Origin: a virus
DNA length: 48,707 nucleotides
Direction: 5' to 3' (one strand)
Virus record (IMG/VR): IMGVR_UViG_3300033150_000139
Span: 1 to 48,707 of that record
The notes under the pieces are model-generated. The model had not been told where the DNA came from. It did no database searches and saw nothing but the letters and a program-made list of their open reading frames with translations. This document shows positions 1 through 8,463 of the stretch, piece after piece. The position numbers and the translations under genes are program-made. Numbering within the stretch: the first letter of the stretch is position 1; the number at the start of each line of letters is the position of its first letter.

Positions 1-372
1 TTTGGTGCTGCTAAAGCATCTGCTAACATTAGCATTGATAAAATAGGTAATGTTGTATTTAATACTCCGGGATATTATATTGTTAATATGGGTGTTAATT
101 TACAAAACTCAGACCTCATAACTCAATATGCAATGTTTACTGCAACCCTTAATGGTAATCCTTATTTACAAACTTGGGTTCATCAATTATCAGATGCACA
201 ACCTTCAGGTTGGGAAGTTAGTTTCCCTGTTAATACTTCAGGTGATACGTTTACTTTAAACTTACTTGCAACAATATCAAATCTTCAAGCAGACACTAAA
301 ACTGTAGTAACCAACGTAGCATCTATGCCTACTGCTCCTGCTTCTTGGATTGCTATTCATAAGTTAGCGTAA
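1..372 (+). CDS. C-terminal part of a tail protein, C1q-like fold (5' end outside window)
   Basis: The frame is open from base 1, so this is the end of a longer gene. An ATG at 88 lies inside it and is probably not the start. The visible 123 residues include TPGYYIVNMGVN, then TATLNG, a GDTFTLNL strand and a closing SWIAIHKLA. This beta-strand order resembles C1q/TNF-like jelly-roll domains found at the tips of phage tail fibres and receptor-binding proteins. That reading comes from pattern only. The stop TAA shares one base with the ATG of the next gene. The likely role is host surface contact. The specific function is inferred. Confidence 0.5.
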   Translation, partial: FGAAKASANISIDKIGNVVFNTPGYYIVNMGVNLQNSDLITQYAMFTATLNGNPYLQTWVHQLSDAQPSGWEVSFPVNTSGDTFTLNLLATISNLQADTKTVVTNVASMPTAPASWIAIHKLA

Positions 373-599
373 TGGATATTAGAAAAATTTCAATAGGTCC
401 TGATTACAAGTCAGGTGCAATGCATTACATTGTAGGACAACCTGTTCTCAATGGTAATTATCATATACATCTTATTAAGTATATAGAAGAAAAAGATTCA
501 ATATTAATTTATATTCAAAATGAAGATGAGATTATGGTATGGAAAGAGTTCACCTCATCTATGCCTGTATCTATTGAATATAACATAAACTTTTTGTAA
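372..599 (+). CDS. Small protein of unknown function downstream of tail gene
   Basis: A 75-residue protein whose ATG overlaps the stop of the preceding tail gene by one base, which suggests translational coupling. It contains a predicted beta-rich pattern (MHYIVGQPVLNG, YHIHLIKYIEE, SILIYIQNED). No signal peptide, membrane segment or known motif is visible. Its position between a tail tip protein and the packaging genes suggests a minor structural or accessory role, but nothing in the sequence proves that. The stop at 597-599 is followed directly by the ATG of the next gene. Confidence 0.6.
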   Translation: MDIRKISIGPDYKSGAMHYIVGQPVLNGNYHIHLIKYIEEKDSILIYIQNEDEIMVWKEFTSSMPVSIEYNINFL

Positions 600-791
600 A
601 TGCTAAGTATACAAGAAAGAGCAGAGTTGGAAGCAGAATTAGCTTTACTTGAAATAGAAAAAAAGAAACCTGAGAATGACACTTGGGAAAAGCAGCTAGA
701 GATTCAAGATGCTGCACATAATATTAAAATGAAATTAAATGGAGTCAAGCCAACTGATTCGCATATAGATTGTATTGGTTGTGGCTCGTAA
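600..791 (+). CDS. Small acidic, helical protein of unknown function
   Basis: A 63-residue protein that starts on the base after the previous stop. The first 50 residues are charged and helical (ERAELEAELALLEIEKKKPE), typical of a short coiled coil. The last residues, HIDCIGCGS, hold a Cys-x2-Cys pair too short to form a metal site alone. I do not recognise the family. Tight packing between two genes on the same strand supports it being real. Confidence 0.55.
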   Translation: MLSIQERAELEAELALLEIEKKKPENDTWEKQLEIQDAAHNIKMKLNGVKPTDSHIDCIGCGS

Positions 792-799
792 ATTAAATT

Positions 800-1363
800 A
801 TGAAATCACCATTTGCTTTTATTGTAAAACCTTTAAAGGGGAAACGATATAACAATACAAAAAACATTTCCGGCTTAGATATAATAATAAGCACATCACA
901 GGAAGATTTTAAATTCTCAAACAGAGAAGCTGAAGTAATTGAACTCCCCCTAGGATATAAAGGTCCAATACAGGTGGGAGATATTTTATTAGTACACCAC
1001 AATGTATTCAAATATTATAATGATATGAAAGGAATGCAACGAAGTGGTAAGAGTTATTTTAAAGATGATTTGTTTTTTGTAGAGGAAGACCAATACTATA
1101 TGTATAAAAGAAATGGTGAGTGGAACTCTTATGGTAGATTCTGTTTTGTAAAACCTGCTCCGGTAGAAGATTCATACATATATAAACCTTTAAGTGAAGA
1201 ACCTTTGGTGGGTATTATGGAATACCCAAATGATTATTTAAAATCAAAAGGTGTCACAAAAGGAGATAAGGTTTGTTACAAGCCTGATAGCGAATATGAG
1301 TTTACTGTGGATGATAGCAAGATGTATAGAATGTTTGACCACCAAATAACTATGGTCTTATGA
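800..1363 (+). CDS. Hypothetical protein, possible GroES-like beta-barrel
   Basis: A 187-residue protein. The segment from about residue 40 to 75 (NREAEVIELP, then GPIQVGDILLVHHNVF) resembles the GroES/gp31 co-chaperonin pattern, in which a strand pair leads to a 'v.vGD.Vl..' turn and then a mobile region before the last strands. Phages often carry a diverged co-chaperonin that helps the host GroEL fold the capsid protein. The match is weak, so this is a suggestion only. The gene overlaps the next one by four bases (ATGA) and belongs to the same co-directional string leading to the terminase. Confidence 0.45.
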   Translation: MKSPFAFIVKPLKGKRYNNTKNISGLDIIISTSQEDFKFSNREAEVIELPLGYKGPIQVGDILLVHHNVFKYYNDMKGMQRSGKSYFKDDLFFVEEDQYYMYKRNGEWNSYGRFCFVKPAPVEDSYIYKPLSEEPLVGIMEYPNDYLKSKGVTKGDKVCYKPDSEYEFTVDDSKMYRMFDHQITMVL

Positions 1364-1836
1364 ATGTTTCTATATACAATGAAGTTATTAAAGATGCAGA
1401 CTCTTATGTAAATCAAATACATTTAGAAGGATTTGAAGATATACAATTAGAGGAAGGACTATTTAAAAATATACAAGTACGTCAAATAGATGAATTAGTT
1501 ATGTTTTTACATAACAAATATCCAATGTATAAAGCAGTTTTAAATTTTGTTAGACGTTCACCTTTAAATCAAGAAGAACCTAATTGGATTCATACTGATG
1601 AAATGATGGGTGACCTTACTGCTATTTTGTATTTAAACAAAGAACATCCTGAAAAGGATGGAACTACCTTATATTACAAAGGAGAAAAAATGTGTATATT
1701 AAGGTCGAGATATAATAGGTTGGTTGTGTTTCCATCACACCTATATCATTCTAGAAATATATTTGAAAATTTTGGACATTCAGATAATGCTAGATTAATT
1801 CAAGTTTGTTTTTTAAAATCAATATCTGATGAATGA
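1360..1836 (+). CDS. 2-oxoglutarate/Fe(II)-dependent oxygenase
   Basis: A 158-residue protein with the iron-binding facial triad of the 2OG-Fe(II) dioxygenase double-stranded beta-helix: H78-x-D80 in NWIHTDEMMGDLTAILYLN, and H130 in FPSHLYHSRN. R145 in NARLIQVCFL is placed to bind 2-oxoglutarate. The family hydroxylates amino acid side chains, nucleic acid bases or small molecules. Here the substrate is unknown. It starts inside the end of the previous gene and overlaps the SET-domain gene that follows by eight bases, so the two are almost certainly made together. Pairing with a protein methyltransferase makes protein modification a reasonable idea, but this is inference. Confidence 0.82.
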   Translation: MNVSIYNEVIKDADSYVNQIHLEGFEDIQLEEGLFKNIQVRQIDELVMFLHNKYPMYKAVLNFVRRSPLNQEEPNWIHTDEMMGDLTAILYLNKEHPEKDGTTLYYKGEKMCILRSRYNRLVVFPSHLYHSRNIFENFGHSDNARLIQVCFLKSISDE

Positions 1837-2221
1837 TTTTTATAAACTATTAGAAGAACAAGGTTTAACTCTTGAGCAAGTAAATAAGTTTATTGACTCT
1901 CAGGAGTTTGAATCAGTGGCAGGTCCTGTAATAGATTTTGGGAACTCCAACTATGAAGTTAAAGATTCATCTATACAAGGTTTAGGTATTTTTGCTAATA
2001 AAGATTTTAAAAAAGGAGAGACAATAGGTTATGGTATGATTGAAGGTAGCAGAACTTTAGCCGGTAGATATACTAATCATTCTAAACAACATAATGCTAA
2101 GTTTTTTTATTTTAGAAAAAACTCTAATATGATTTTATTGGCAGACAAAAAAATCAAAAAGGGAGAAGAAATTGTAACTAACTATAGACATCATACATAT
2201 AATAAAGAGTATTATGAATAG
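1829..2221 (+). CDS. SET-domain protein (putative protein lysine methyltransferase)
   Basis: A 130-residue protein with the ordered signatures of a SET domain: GLGIFANKDFKKGETI at the start of the fold, YTNHSKQHNAKF (the NHS-x-x-x-N cofactor motif), then LLADKKIKKGEEIVTNYR, the usual GEE-x-x-x-NY end that forms the lysine channel. SET enzymes transfer methyl groups from S-adenosylmethionine to lysines on proteins. The N-terminal 45 residues are a short helical leader. The C-terminal post-SET cysteines are absent. It overlaps the oxygenase upstream by eight bases and the next small gene downstream. Its target could be a virion protein or a host protein. The sequence does not say which. Confidence 0.82.
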   Translation: MNDFYKLLEEQGLTLEQVNKFIDSQEFESVAGPVIDFGNSNYEVKDSSIQGLGIFANKDFKKGETIGYGMIEGSRTLAGRYTNHSKQHNAKFFYFRKNSNMILLADKKIKKGEEIVTNYRHHTYNKEYYE

Positions 2222-2405
2222 GAGTAAAGAATGGGATTGGATGTATTTCAATGATGAATGGAATGAACACGATGGTTCACCTATTCCAATAAGAAAATCT
2301 AAAAGAATTAAAAATGAAATCAAAAGAAACAAAATTAAAAATAATAGAGGCAGGTCACAGGGCAGTGGAGCAACTGATAAAGGTGGCGAAGGAAGCGATA
2401 ATTAA
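2214..2405 (+). CDS. Small hypothetical protein overlapping the probable small terminase gene
   Basis: A 63-residue frame beginning at an ATG that overlaps the SET gene stop by eight bases. The first half (EWDWMYFNDEWNEHDGSPIP) looks like real protein, with many aromatic and acidic residues. The basic second half lies over the start of the next gene in another frame. Either it is a genuine overlapping gene or only its upstream part is meaningful. No family recognised. Confidence 0.4.
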   Translation: MNRSKEWDWMYFNDEWNEHDGSPIPIRKSKRIKNEIKRNKIKNNRGRSQGSGATDKGGEGSDN

Positions 2406-2595
2406 GCACGACCCTGAAGATGATTTATCTGCTGATAGATTAAAGAATGCAGCAGCCACAAAGAAGTTAGCAATATTTGATGCATTTGAAATATTAAATA
2501 GAATCGAAGCTGAGAAAGAAGCTATTGAATCTATGGAAAAAGGAGTGAATAAAACTGATACTAAACAAGGATTTGCAGAAAGAAGGTCTAAATAA
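2314..2595 (+). CDS. Probable small terminase subunit
   Basis: A 93-residue, largely helical protein directly before the large terminase, overlapping its start by 23 bases. Small terminase subunits recognise viral DNA and feed it to the motor, and they usually sit in exactly this place. Visible features are a long amphipathic helix (EAGHRAVEQLIKVAKEAI), a DPEDDLSADRLKNAAATKKLAIFDAFEIL segment suited to oligomerisation, and a basic C-terminus. A clear helix-turn-helix is not visible, so the call rests mainly on position, size and helical content. Confidence 0.5.
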   Translation: MKSKETKLKIIEAGHRAVEQLIKVAKEAIIKHDPEDDLSADRLKNAAATKKLAIFDAFEILNRIEAEKEAIESMEKGVNKTDTKQGFAERRSK

Positions 2596-4801
2596 CTTAT
2601 ATAACATAATTGAAGGTGTTGTACCTAAAAATGTTTTAACGTCTAAGAATCGTGCTAAAACGTGGAAATACGGCTATGATTCTAAGTATGACTTTGTTGT
2701 TATATCCAAAAGTGGACAGATAGGTGATGTAATTAATATTAGTGGATTAAGAGTAGCATTACCTCTACCACCCAAAAAGTGTCTTCAAAGACACTCAAAA
2801 ACATCAGAACAATATTGGGAAAGAGAGGAGTTACCAAAAGCATTATCTAAAATACAATCTATATTTCAATGGAATGAAATGTCATCTGATTTTAAAAACA
2901 GATGGGTAGATTATATTGAAGAAGAATTTGATAGAAGGGAACAGGGTGTTTGGTTTATGTCTAATGGTAAACCAACATATATAACCGGTGCTCATTATAT
3001 GTATCTTCAATGGACAAGCATTGATGTAGGGTATCCTGATTTTAGAGAAGCCAATAGAATATTATTTATTTATTGGGAAGCTTGTAAGGCTGACCCAAGA
3101 AGTTTCGGAATGATTTATCTAAAGATTAGACGTTCCGGTTTTTCTTTTATGTCATCTTCTGAATGTGTAAACACAGGAACTTTAGCTAAAGATTCTAGAG
3201 TTGGTATACTGTCTAAGACAGGTTCTGATGCTAAAAAAATGTTTACTGATAAAGTTGTTCCAATCAATAGCAGATTGCCATTCTTTTTTAAACCTATAAT
3301 GGATGGTATGGATAAACCTAAAACTGAATTAGCTTTTAGGATTCCTGCTGCTAAGATTACTAAAAAGAATATGTATGAAACAAATGACGAGGAGTTATTT
3401 GGTTTAGATACTACAATAGATTGGAAGAACACAGATGACAACTCTTATGATGGAGAAAAGCTTTTACTTTTAGTTCACGATGAAAGTGGTAAGTGGATAA
3501 AGCCAAACAATATTTTAAACAATTGGAGAGTAACTAAAACTTGTTTAAGATTAGGTAGTAAGATTATTGGAAAATGTATGATGGGTTCTACCTCAAATGC
3601 ATTAGAAAAAGGTGGGGATAATTTTAAAAAATTATATACCGATTCGGATGTAACAAAAAGAAATGCTAATGGACAAACTAAAAGTGGACTATATAGTTTG
3701 TTTATTCCTATGGAATGGAATATGGAAGGTTTCATTGATAGATATGGTATGCCTGTTTTGAAAACACCAAAACAAGAAGTGTTAGGTATTGATAATGAAA
3801 TGATTTATCAAGGTGCAGTTGACTATTGGGAAAATGAAGTAGACTCTTTAAAAAATGATGCAGATGCATTAAATGAATTTTATAGACAATTCCCAAGAAC
3901 TGAGTCTCACGCATTTAGAGATGAAAGCAAACAATCCATATTTAATCTAACTAAAATATATCAACAAATAGATTACAATGATTCTTTAATTATAGACCAT
4001 CACGTTACAAGAGGTTCTTTAAGTTGGAAGAATGGAATCAAAGATACCGAGGTTATATTCTCCCCAAATAATAGAGGTAGGTTTTTAGTTTCTTGGACTC
4101 CTAACAAACAATTACAAAATAGAGTAGTTGTAAAAAGAGGAGTCAAACATCCCGGTAACGAACACATAGGTGCGTTTGGTTGTGATAGTTATGACATATC
4201 AGGTGTAGTTGGTGGTGGTGGTTCTAACGGAGCACTACACGGAAAAACTATGTTTAGTATGGATGAAGCACCAAACGATGAATTTTTTTTAGAGTATATC
4301 GCTAGACCACAAACTGCAGAAATATTTTTTGAAGATGTTTTGATGGCTTGTGTTTTTTATGGTATGCCAATATTAGTAGAGAATAACAAGCCTAGATTAT
4401 TATATCATTTTAAAAATAGAGGTTATAGAGGTTTCTGTATGAACAGACCTGATAAACATTATACCAAACTTTCAAAAACAGAAAAAGAGTTAGGTGGGAT
4501 TCCTAACTCTAGTGAAGCAGTTAAACAAGCACACGCTGCTGCAATCGAATCTTATATCGAAAATCATATTGGTATGAAAGACGATATGGAGATGGGAGAT
4601 ATGGTTTTTACAAGGACTTTAGAGGATTGGGCAAAGTTCGATATTAGCAACAGAACTAAGTATGATGCCTCTATTAGTTCAGGTTTAGCGATTATGGCTA
4701 CACAAAAACACCTCTATTTACCTGAACAAAAACTTTCAAAAATAAAAGTTAACTTTGCAAGGTATAGTAACAAGGGCAAATATAGTGAAATAATTAGATG
4801 A
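2573..4801 (+). CDS. terL: Terminase large subunit (packaging ATPase and nuclease)
   Basis: A 742-residue packaging motor protein. The ATPase half shows KIRRSGFSF (residues 184-192) at the Walker A position, with the usual GK replaced by GF, and a good Walker B, LLLLVHDESG (297-306), with D303 and E304. The C-terminal RNase H-like nuclease has D538 and D541 in CDSYD, a second acidic strand in the VLMACVFYGMPILVENN region and a final aspartate near the C-terminus. The protein cuts concatemers and pumps DNA through the portal, which is encoded next with a four-base overlap. One copy of the 16-bp palindrome falls at codons 70-75. The degenerate P-loop may use one of the arginines at 186-187 as a substitute. 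Confidence 0.85.
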   Translation: MQKEGLNNLYNIIEGVVPKNVLTSKNRAKTWKYGYDSKYDFVVISKSGQIGDVINISGLRVALPLPPKKCLQRHSKTSEQYWEREELPKALSKIQSIFQWNEMSSDFKNRWVDYIEEEFDRREQGVWFMSNGKPTYITGAHYMYLQWTSIDVGYPDFREANRILFIYWEACKADPRSFGMIYLKIRRSGFSFMSSSECVNTGTLAKDSRVGILSKTGSDAKKMFTDKVVPINSRLPFFFKPIMDGMDKPKTELAFRIPAAKITKKNMYETNDEELFGLDTTIDWKNTDDNSYDGEKLLLLVHDESGKWIKPNNILNNWRVTKTCLRLGSKIIGKCMMGSTSNALEKGGDNFKKLYTDSDVTKRNANGQTKSGLYSLFIPMEWNMEGFIDRYGMPVLKTPKQEVLGIDNEMIYQGAVDYWENEVDSLKNDADALNEFYRQFPRTESHAFRDESKQSIFNLTKIYQQIDYNDSLIIDHHVTRGSLSWKNGIKDTEVIFSPNNRGRFLVSWTPNKQLQNRVVVKRGVKHPGNEHIGAFGCDSYDISGVVGGGGSNGALHGKTMFSMDEAPNDEFFLEYIARPQTAEIFFEDVLMACVFYGMPILVENNKPRLLYHFKNRGYRGFCMNRPDKHYTKLSKTEKELGGIPNSSEAVKQAHAAAIESYIENHIGMKDDMEMGDMVFTRTLEDWAKFDISNRTKYDASISSGLAIMATQKHLYLPEQKLSKIKVNFARYSNKGKYSEIIR
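2779..2794. repeat. 16-bp palindrome copy in the large terminase gene
   Basis: Exact GTGTCTTCAAAGACAC in sense orientation. It is read in a different frame from most others, giving CLQRH near residue 70. Both flanks carry CAAAAA. Confidence 0.9.
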
Positions 4802-7233
4802 AAAAAGTAAACATAAACATATCATCTGCAGGGTTTCCTAGTCAATTTGTATCGGATGCTGAAAAGGCTACTGACGAATTTGGGTTACAAATTGGTCAAG
4901 CAATTCAATATGAATGGTTCAAAAAAGATGGAAATAGTTGCAGGTACTATAGTCAATGGAGAGACTTTCATAGACTAAAATTATACGCAAGAGGAGAACA
5001 GGGTACAGGTAAATATAAAAACGAATTAGCTATTGACGGTGATTTGTCTTATCTAAATTTAGATTGGACACCTGTTCCTATTTTACCAAAGTTTGTTGAC
5101 ATTGTTGTCAATGGAATGCAAGACAGAGAGTTTCACGTTAAAGCTTATGCTCAGGATGCTATGTCTCAATCCAAGAGAAGTAAGTATCAACAAATGATAG
5201 AAGGTCAAATGGTTGCAAAACCAATGCTCGAAACTATACAACAAAAAACAGGAGCAAATCCATTTACTGTAGACCCTGAAGAATTACCCAACTCAGATGA
5301 GGAGTTGAAATTGTATATGCAGCTTAACTATAAACCTGCAATTGAAATTGCTAATGAACAAGCAATTAATACTATGTTTGAGTCAAACAAGTATAATGAT
5401 ATTAGAAAGCAGTTAGATTATGATATGACTGTTTTAGGAATAGCTTGTGCAAAACACGAGTTTTTACCGGGGGATGGAGTTAACATTAAGTATGTTGACC
5501 CTGCTAATATTGTATACAGTTATACAGAAGACCCACATTTTAAAGATTGTTTCTATTGGGGTGAAATTAAAACTGTTCCAATTATTGAATTAAAAAAAAT
5601 AGATACTTCTTTAACTAATGAAGATTTAGAAGAAATTTCAAATTATTCTCAAAGTTGGTTTGATTATTTTAATGTGGCTCAATTTTATGAGAATGATATT
5701 TTCTACAAAGACACGGCAACATTAATGTATTTCAATTATAAGACTACCAAAAAAGTAACTTATAAAAGAAAGGTGAAAGAAAACGGAAACGTAAGTATGA
5801 TTGAAAAGGATGACCAATTCAATCCACCTCTTGAAATGCAAGAAGAAGGAAACTTTGAAAAGGTACAGAAAACTATTGATGTATGGTATGAAGGTGTAAT
5901 GGTTATGGGTACTAACATAATGCTTGAATGGAAGCTTATGGAAAATATGGTTAGACCACAATCAGCTACACAACACGCAATGCCAAACTATGTGGCAGTA
6001 GCACCTAGAATGTATAAAGGTGTTATTGAATCTTTAGTTAGAAGAATGATTCCTTTTGCTGATTTGATTCAGATTACACATTTAAAACTACAACAAGTAA
6101 TATCAAGAGTTGTACCGGATGGTGTATTTATTGATGCCGATGGTTTAAATGAAGTTGATATTGGTACAGGTAATGCATATAATCCTGAAGATGCTTTAAG
6201 ATTGTATTTTCAAACAGGTTCTGTTATTGGTAGAAGTTACACACAAGAGGGTGATTACAACCAAGGCAAGATGCCTATCAAAGAACTTACATCTAATTCA
6301 GGTGCAGCAAAAACACAGATGTTGATTAGTAATTATAATCATTACTTAAATCAAATCAGAACTGTAACAGGATTAAATGAAGCAAGAGATGGAAGTTCAC
6401 CTGACCCTAATTCATTAGTTGGGTTGCAAAAACTTGCTGCTTTAAATTCTAATGTAGCTACTAGACACATACTAGATGGAAGTCTTTATATATACAGAAC
6501 TTTAGCTGAAGCCTTAACTTATAGGGTCGCAGACATTTTGGAATATTCAGACTTTAAAGATGAGTTTATAAATCAAATAGGAAAGTACAACGTCTCTATA
6601 CTTGGAGACATTTCAGATTTGTATATATATGATTTTGGTATTTTTATTGAGTTGTCTCCTGATGAGGAACAAAAACAACAACTAGAAGCTAACATACAAA
6701 TGGCATTATCTAAGAATGATATTAACTTAGAAGATGCTATAGATATTCGTGAGATTAAAAATCTAAAACTTGCTAACCAACTTTTAAAATTAAAAAGAGT
6801 TTCTAAGCAAGATAGAGAGGAAAAGATGCAAATGCAACAACAAGCTATGCAGCAACAATCTCAATTGAAGTCTCAAGAAATGGCTGCACAAGTTGCTATG
6901 CAAAAATTGCAAATGGAAACTCAAGCTAAGATGCAATATAGACAAGCTGATATTGCGTTTGAAATTGAAAAACTAAAAGCCGAAGCTGATTTAAAATCTC
7001 GATTGATGCAGCAAGAGTTTGAACTTAATTTACAGTTAAGGGCAATGGATGCACAACAACTATCTTCTAGAGAAGATAAAAGAGAGAAAGCAAAATCAGA
7101 AAGAATATCTCAACAGAACACAGAACAATCACAGTTAATAAACCAAAGAAAAAATAATCTACCTCCAAAGAACTTTGAATCTAATGAGGATAGTTTAGAT
7201 GGTTTTGATTTAGCTGAGTTTAACCCAAGATAA
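4798..7233 (+). CDS. Portal protein
   Basis: An 811-residue protein directly after the terminase (ATGA overlap), the classical place for the portal ring through which DNA enters and leaves the capsid. The N-terminal third includes the aromatic-rich stretch LYARGEQGTGKYKNELAI, then DLSYLNLDWTPVPILPKFVD, a pattern I associate with portals of short-tailed Bacteroidetes phages. The long stretch from about residue 640 to 770 is a glutamine- and methionine-rich helix or coiled coil that matches the barrel and clip helices of large podovirus portals. The C-terminus is disordered and acidic. The next gene has its own promoter. Confidence 0.8.
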   Translation: MKKVNINISSAGFPSQFVSDAEKATDEFGLQIGQAIQYEWFKKDGNSCRYYSQWRDFHRLKLYARGEQGTGKYKNELAIDGDLSYLNLDWTPVPILPKFVDIVVNGMQDREFHVKAYAQDAMSQSKRSKYQQMIEGQMVAKPMLETIQQKTGANPFTVDPEELPNSDEELKLYMQLNYKPAIEIANEQAINTMFESNKYNDIRKQLDYDMTVLGIACAKHEFLPGDGVNIKYVDPANIVYSYTEDPHFKDCFYWGEIKTVPIIELKKIDTSLTNEDLEEISNYSQSWFDYFNVAQFYENDIFYKDTATLMYFNYKTTKKVTYKRKVKENGNVSMIEKDDQFNPPLEMQEEGNFEKVQKTIDVWYEGVMVMGTNIMLEWKLMENMVRPQSATQHAMPNYVAVAPRMYKGVIESLVRRMIPFADLIQITHLKLQQVISRVVPDGVFIDADGLNEVDIGTGNAYNPEDALRLYFQTGSVIGRSYTQEGDYNQGKMPIKELTSNSGAAKTQMLISNYNHYLNQIRTVTGLNEARDGSSPDPNSLVGLQKLAALNSNVATRHILDGSLYIYRTLAEALTYRVADILEYSDFKDEFINQIGKYNVSILGDISDLYIYDFGIFIELSPDEEQKQQLEANIQMALSKNDINLEDAIDIREIKNLKLANQLLKLKRVSKQDREEKMQMQQQAMQQQSQLKSQEMAAQVAMQKLQMETQAKMQYRQADIAFEIEKLKAEADLKSRLMQQEFELNLQLRAMDAQQLSSREDKREKAKSERISQQNTEQSQLINQRKNNLPPKNFESNEDSLDGFDLAEFNPR

Positions 7234-7261
7234 CTCGTCTAAATGTGTAATAATTTTTGTG

Positions 7262-7269
7262 TAACTTTG
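7262..7269 (+). promoter_or_regulatory. Late promoter, -7 element, upstream of scaffold gene
   Basis: TAACTTTG matches the Bacteroidetes sigma-A -7 consensus TAnnTTTG and is followed by TATAAA. It lies 23 bases before the ATG at 7293, in the only real gap between portal and scaffold genes. No TTTG is found 20 bases upstream. Confidence 0.6.
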
Positions 7270-7292
7270 TATAAAATTAAATTCAATATAAT

Positions 7293-8435
7293 ATGGAAAT
7301 AAAAGTAAGAGCAGTTGGTGCGACTGAAGAAAAGTCTGTACAACAAGTGGAACAAGAATTGCTTGACAAACACGAGCAAAAAGTCGAAGGCACAGAGCCG
7401 GAACAAAAAGAAACTCCTAAAGTACAAGTACAAGAGGAGACAACTATAAAAGAAGAACCAAAGGCTGAAGAACCAAAGGTTGAAAAAGAAGAAATTAAAA
7501 CTCAATCCTCAGAGTTAAAAGAGGAAGACGTTCTTAAATTTATCGGTAATAGATACGGTAGAGAGATTAAATCTCTTGACGAATTACAACAACAGAGAGA
7601 GGAAGAACCTCTACCTGAAGATGTTTCAAAGTATCTACAATATAAAAAAGAAACAGGTCGTGGATTCGATGACTTTGCTAAAATGCAAAGAAACTATGAT
7701 GAAATGGATGGCGACCAACTTTTAAGAGAATATCTAACTGCAACTGAAAAAGGTTTAGATGCAGAAGATATTGAAGACTTAATGGAAGACTTTGCTTACG
7801 ATGAAGACATAGATGATGAAAAGCAAGTAAAGAAAATTAAGTTAAAAAAGAAAAAGACTATTGCTAAAGCAAAAGACTATTTCACTGAACAACAGGAGAA
7901 GTATAGAGTTCCTCTTGAGTCGAGAAGGGATTCATCTCCTAGAGAAGATGAGAAAGAGTACGAAGCTTATAGACAATATATAGCTGAAGCGAAGACAGTT
8001 CAAGAACAAAATGCTCGAAAGAGTGAAGTGTTCTTAAAGAAAACTGACGATGTGTTTAGTGAGTTCAAAGGTTTTGAGTTTACGATTGAAGACAACAAAG
8101 TTTATTTTTCACCCGGTGATGCAGCAGAGTTAAAGAAAACTCAATCAGACCCTACTAACTTTATAAAAAAGTTTTTAGATGAAGATGGTTTAATTAGTGA
8201 TGCAGCAGGATACCATAAGTCACTAGCGATGGCGATGCATCCTGAAAAGTTTGCGAAGTTTTTTTATGAGCAAGGGAAATCTGCAGCAGCAGATGAAACT
8301 ATGAAGAAGTTGAAAAATGTAAATATGTCAACTAGAAATGCTCCTGAAGTTACTAAGTCAAACAGTGGGTTGCAAATTAAGTCTTTAAGTCCTGACTCAG
8401 GTCGAGGTTTAAAGATTAGGAGTAGAAATAAATAA
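7293..8435 (+). CDS. Putative capsid scaffolding protein
   Basis: A 380-residue, highly charged protein between portal and major capsid genes, the standard place for a scaffold. The first 80 residues are a Glu/Lys/Pro-rich low-complexity region (EEPKAEEPKVEKEE). The middle is acidic and helical with a basic patch, KKIKLKKKKTIAKAKDY. The C-terminal 120 residues look folded, and the last residues are basic (GRGLKIRSRNK), as expected for a tail that docks on the shell. Scaffolds guide shell assembly and leave before DNA entry. The gene has its own promoter, which would allow the large amounts needed. The role is assigned from position and composition. Confidence 0.65.
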   Translation: MEIKVRAVGATEEKSVQQVEQELLDKHEQKVEGTEPEQKETPKVQVQEETTIKEEPKAEEPKVEKEEIKTQSSELKEEDVLKFIGNRYGREIKSLDELQQQREEEPLPEDVSKYLQYKKETGRGFDDFAKMQRNYDEMDGDQLLREYLTATEKGLDAEDIEDLMEDFAYDEDIDDEKQVKKIKLKKKKTIAKAKDYFTEQQEKYRVPLESRRDSSPREDEKEYEAYRQYIAEAKTVQEQNARKSEVFLKKTDDVFSEFKGFEFTIEDNKVYFSPGDAAELKKTQSDPTNFIKKFLDEDGLISDAAGYHKSLAMAMHPEKFAKFFYEQGKSAAADETMKKLKNVNMSTRNAPEVTKSNSGLQIKSLSPDSGRGLKIRSRNK

Positions 8436-8463
8436 ATGTTTAAAATTTAAAAAGTAAATTATT

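Noticed and set aside
6659-6666. CTGATGAG (plus strand), possible hammerhead core in the portal gene
   Set aside because: No paired stem II or stem III and no correctly placed GAA; codons SPDEEQ explain it.
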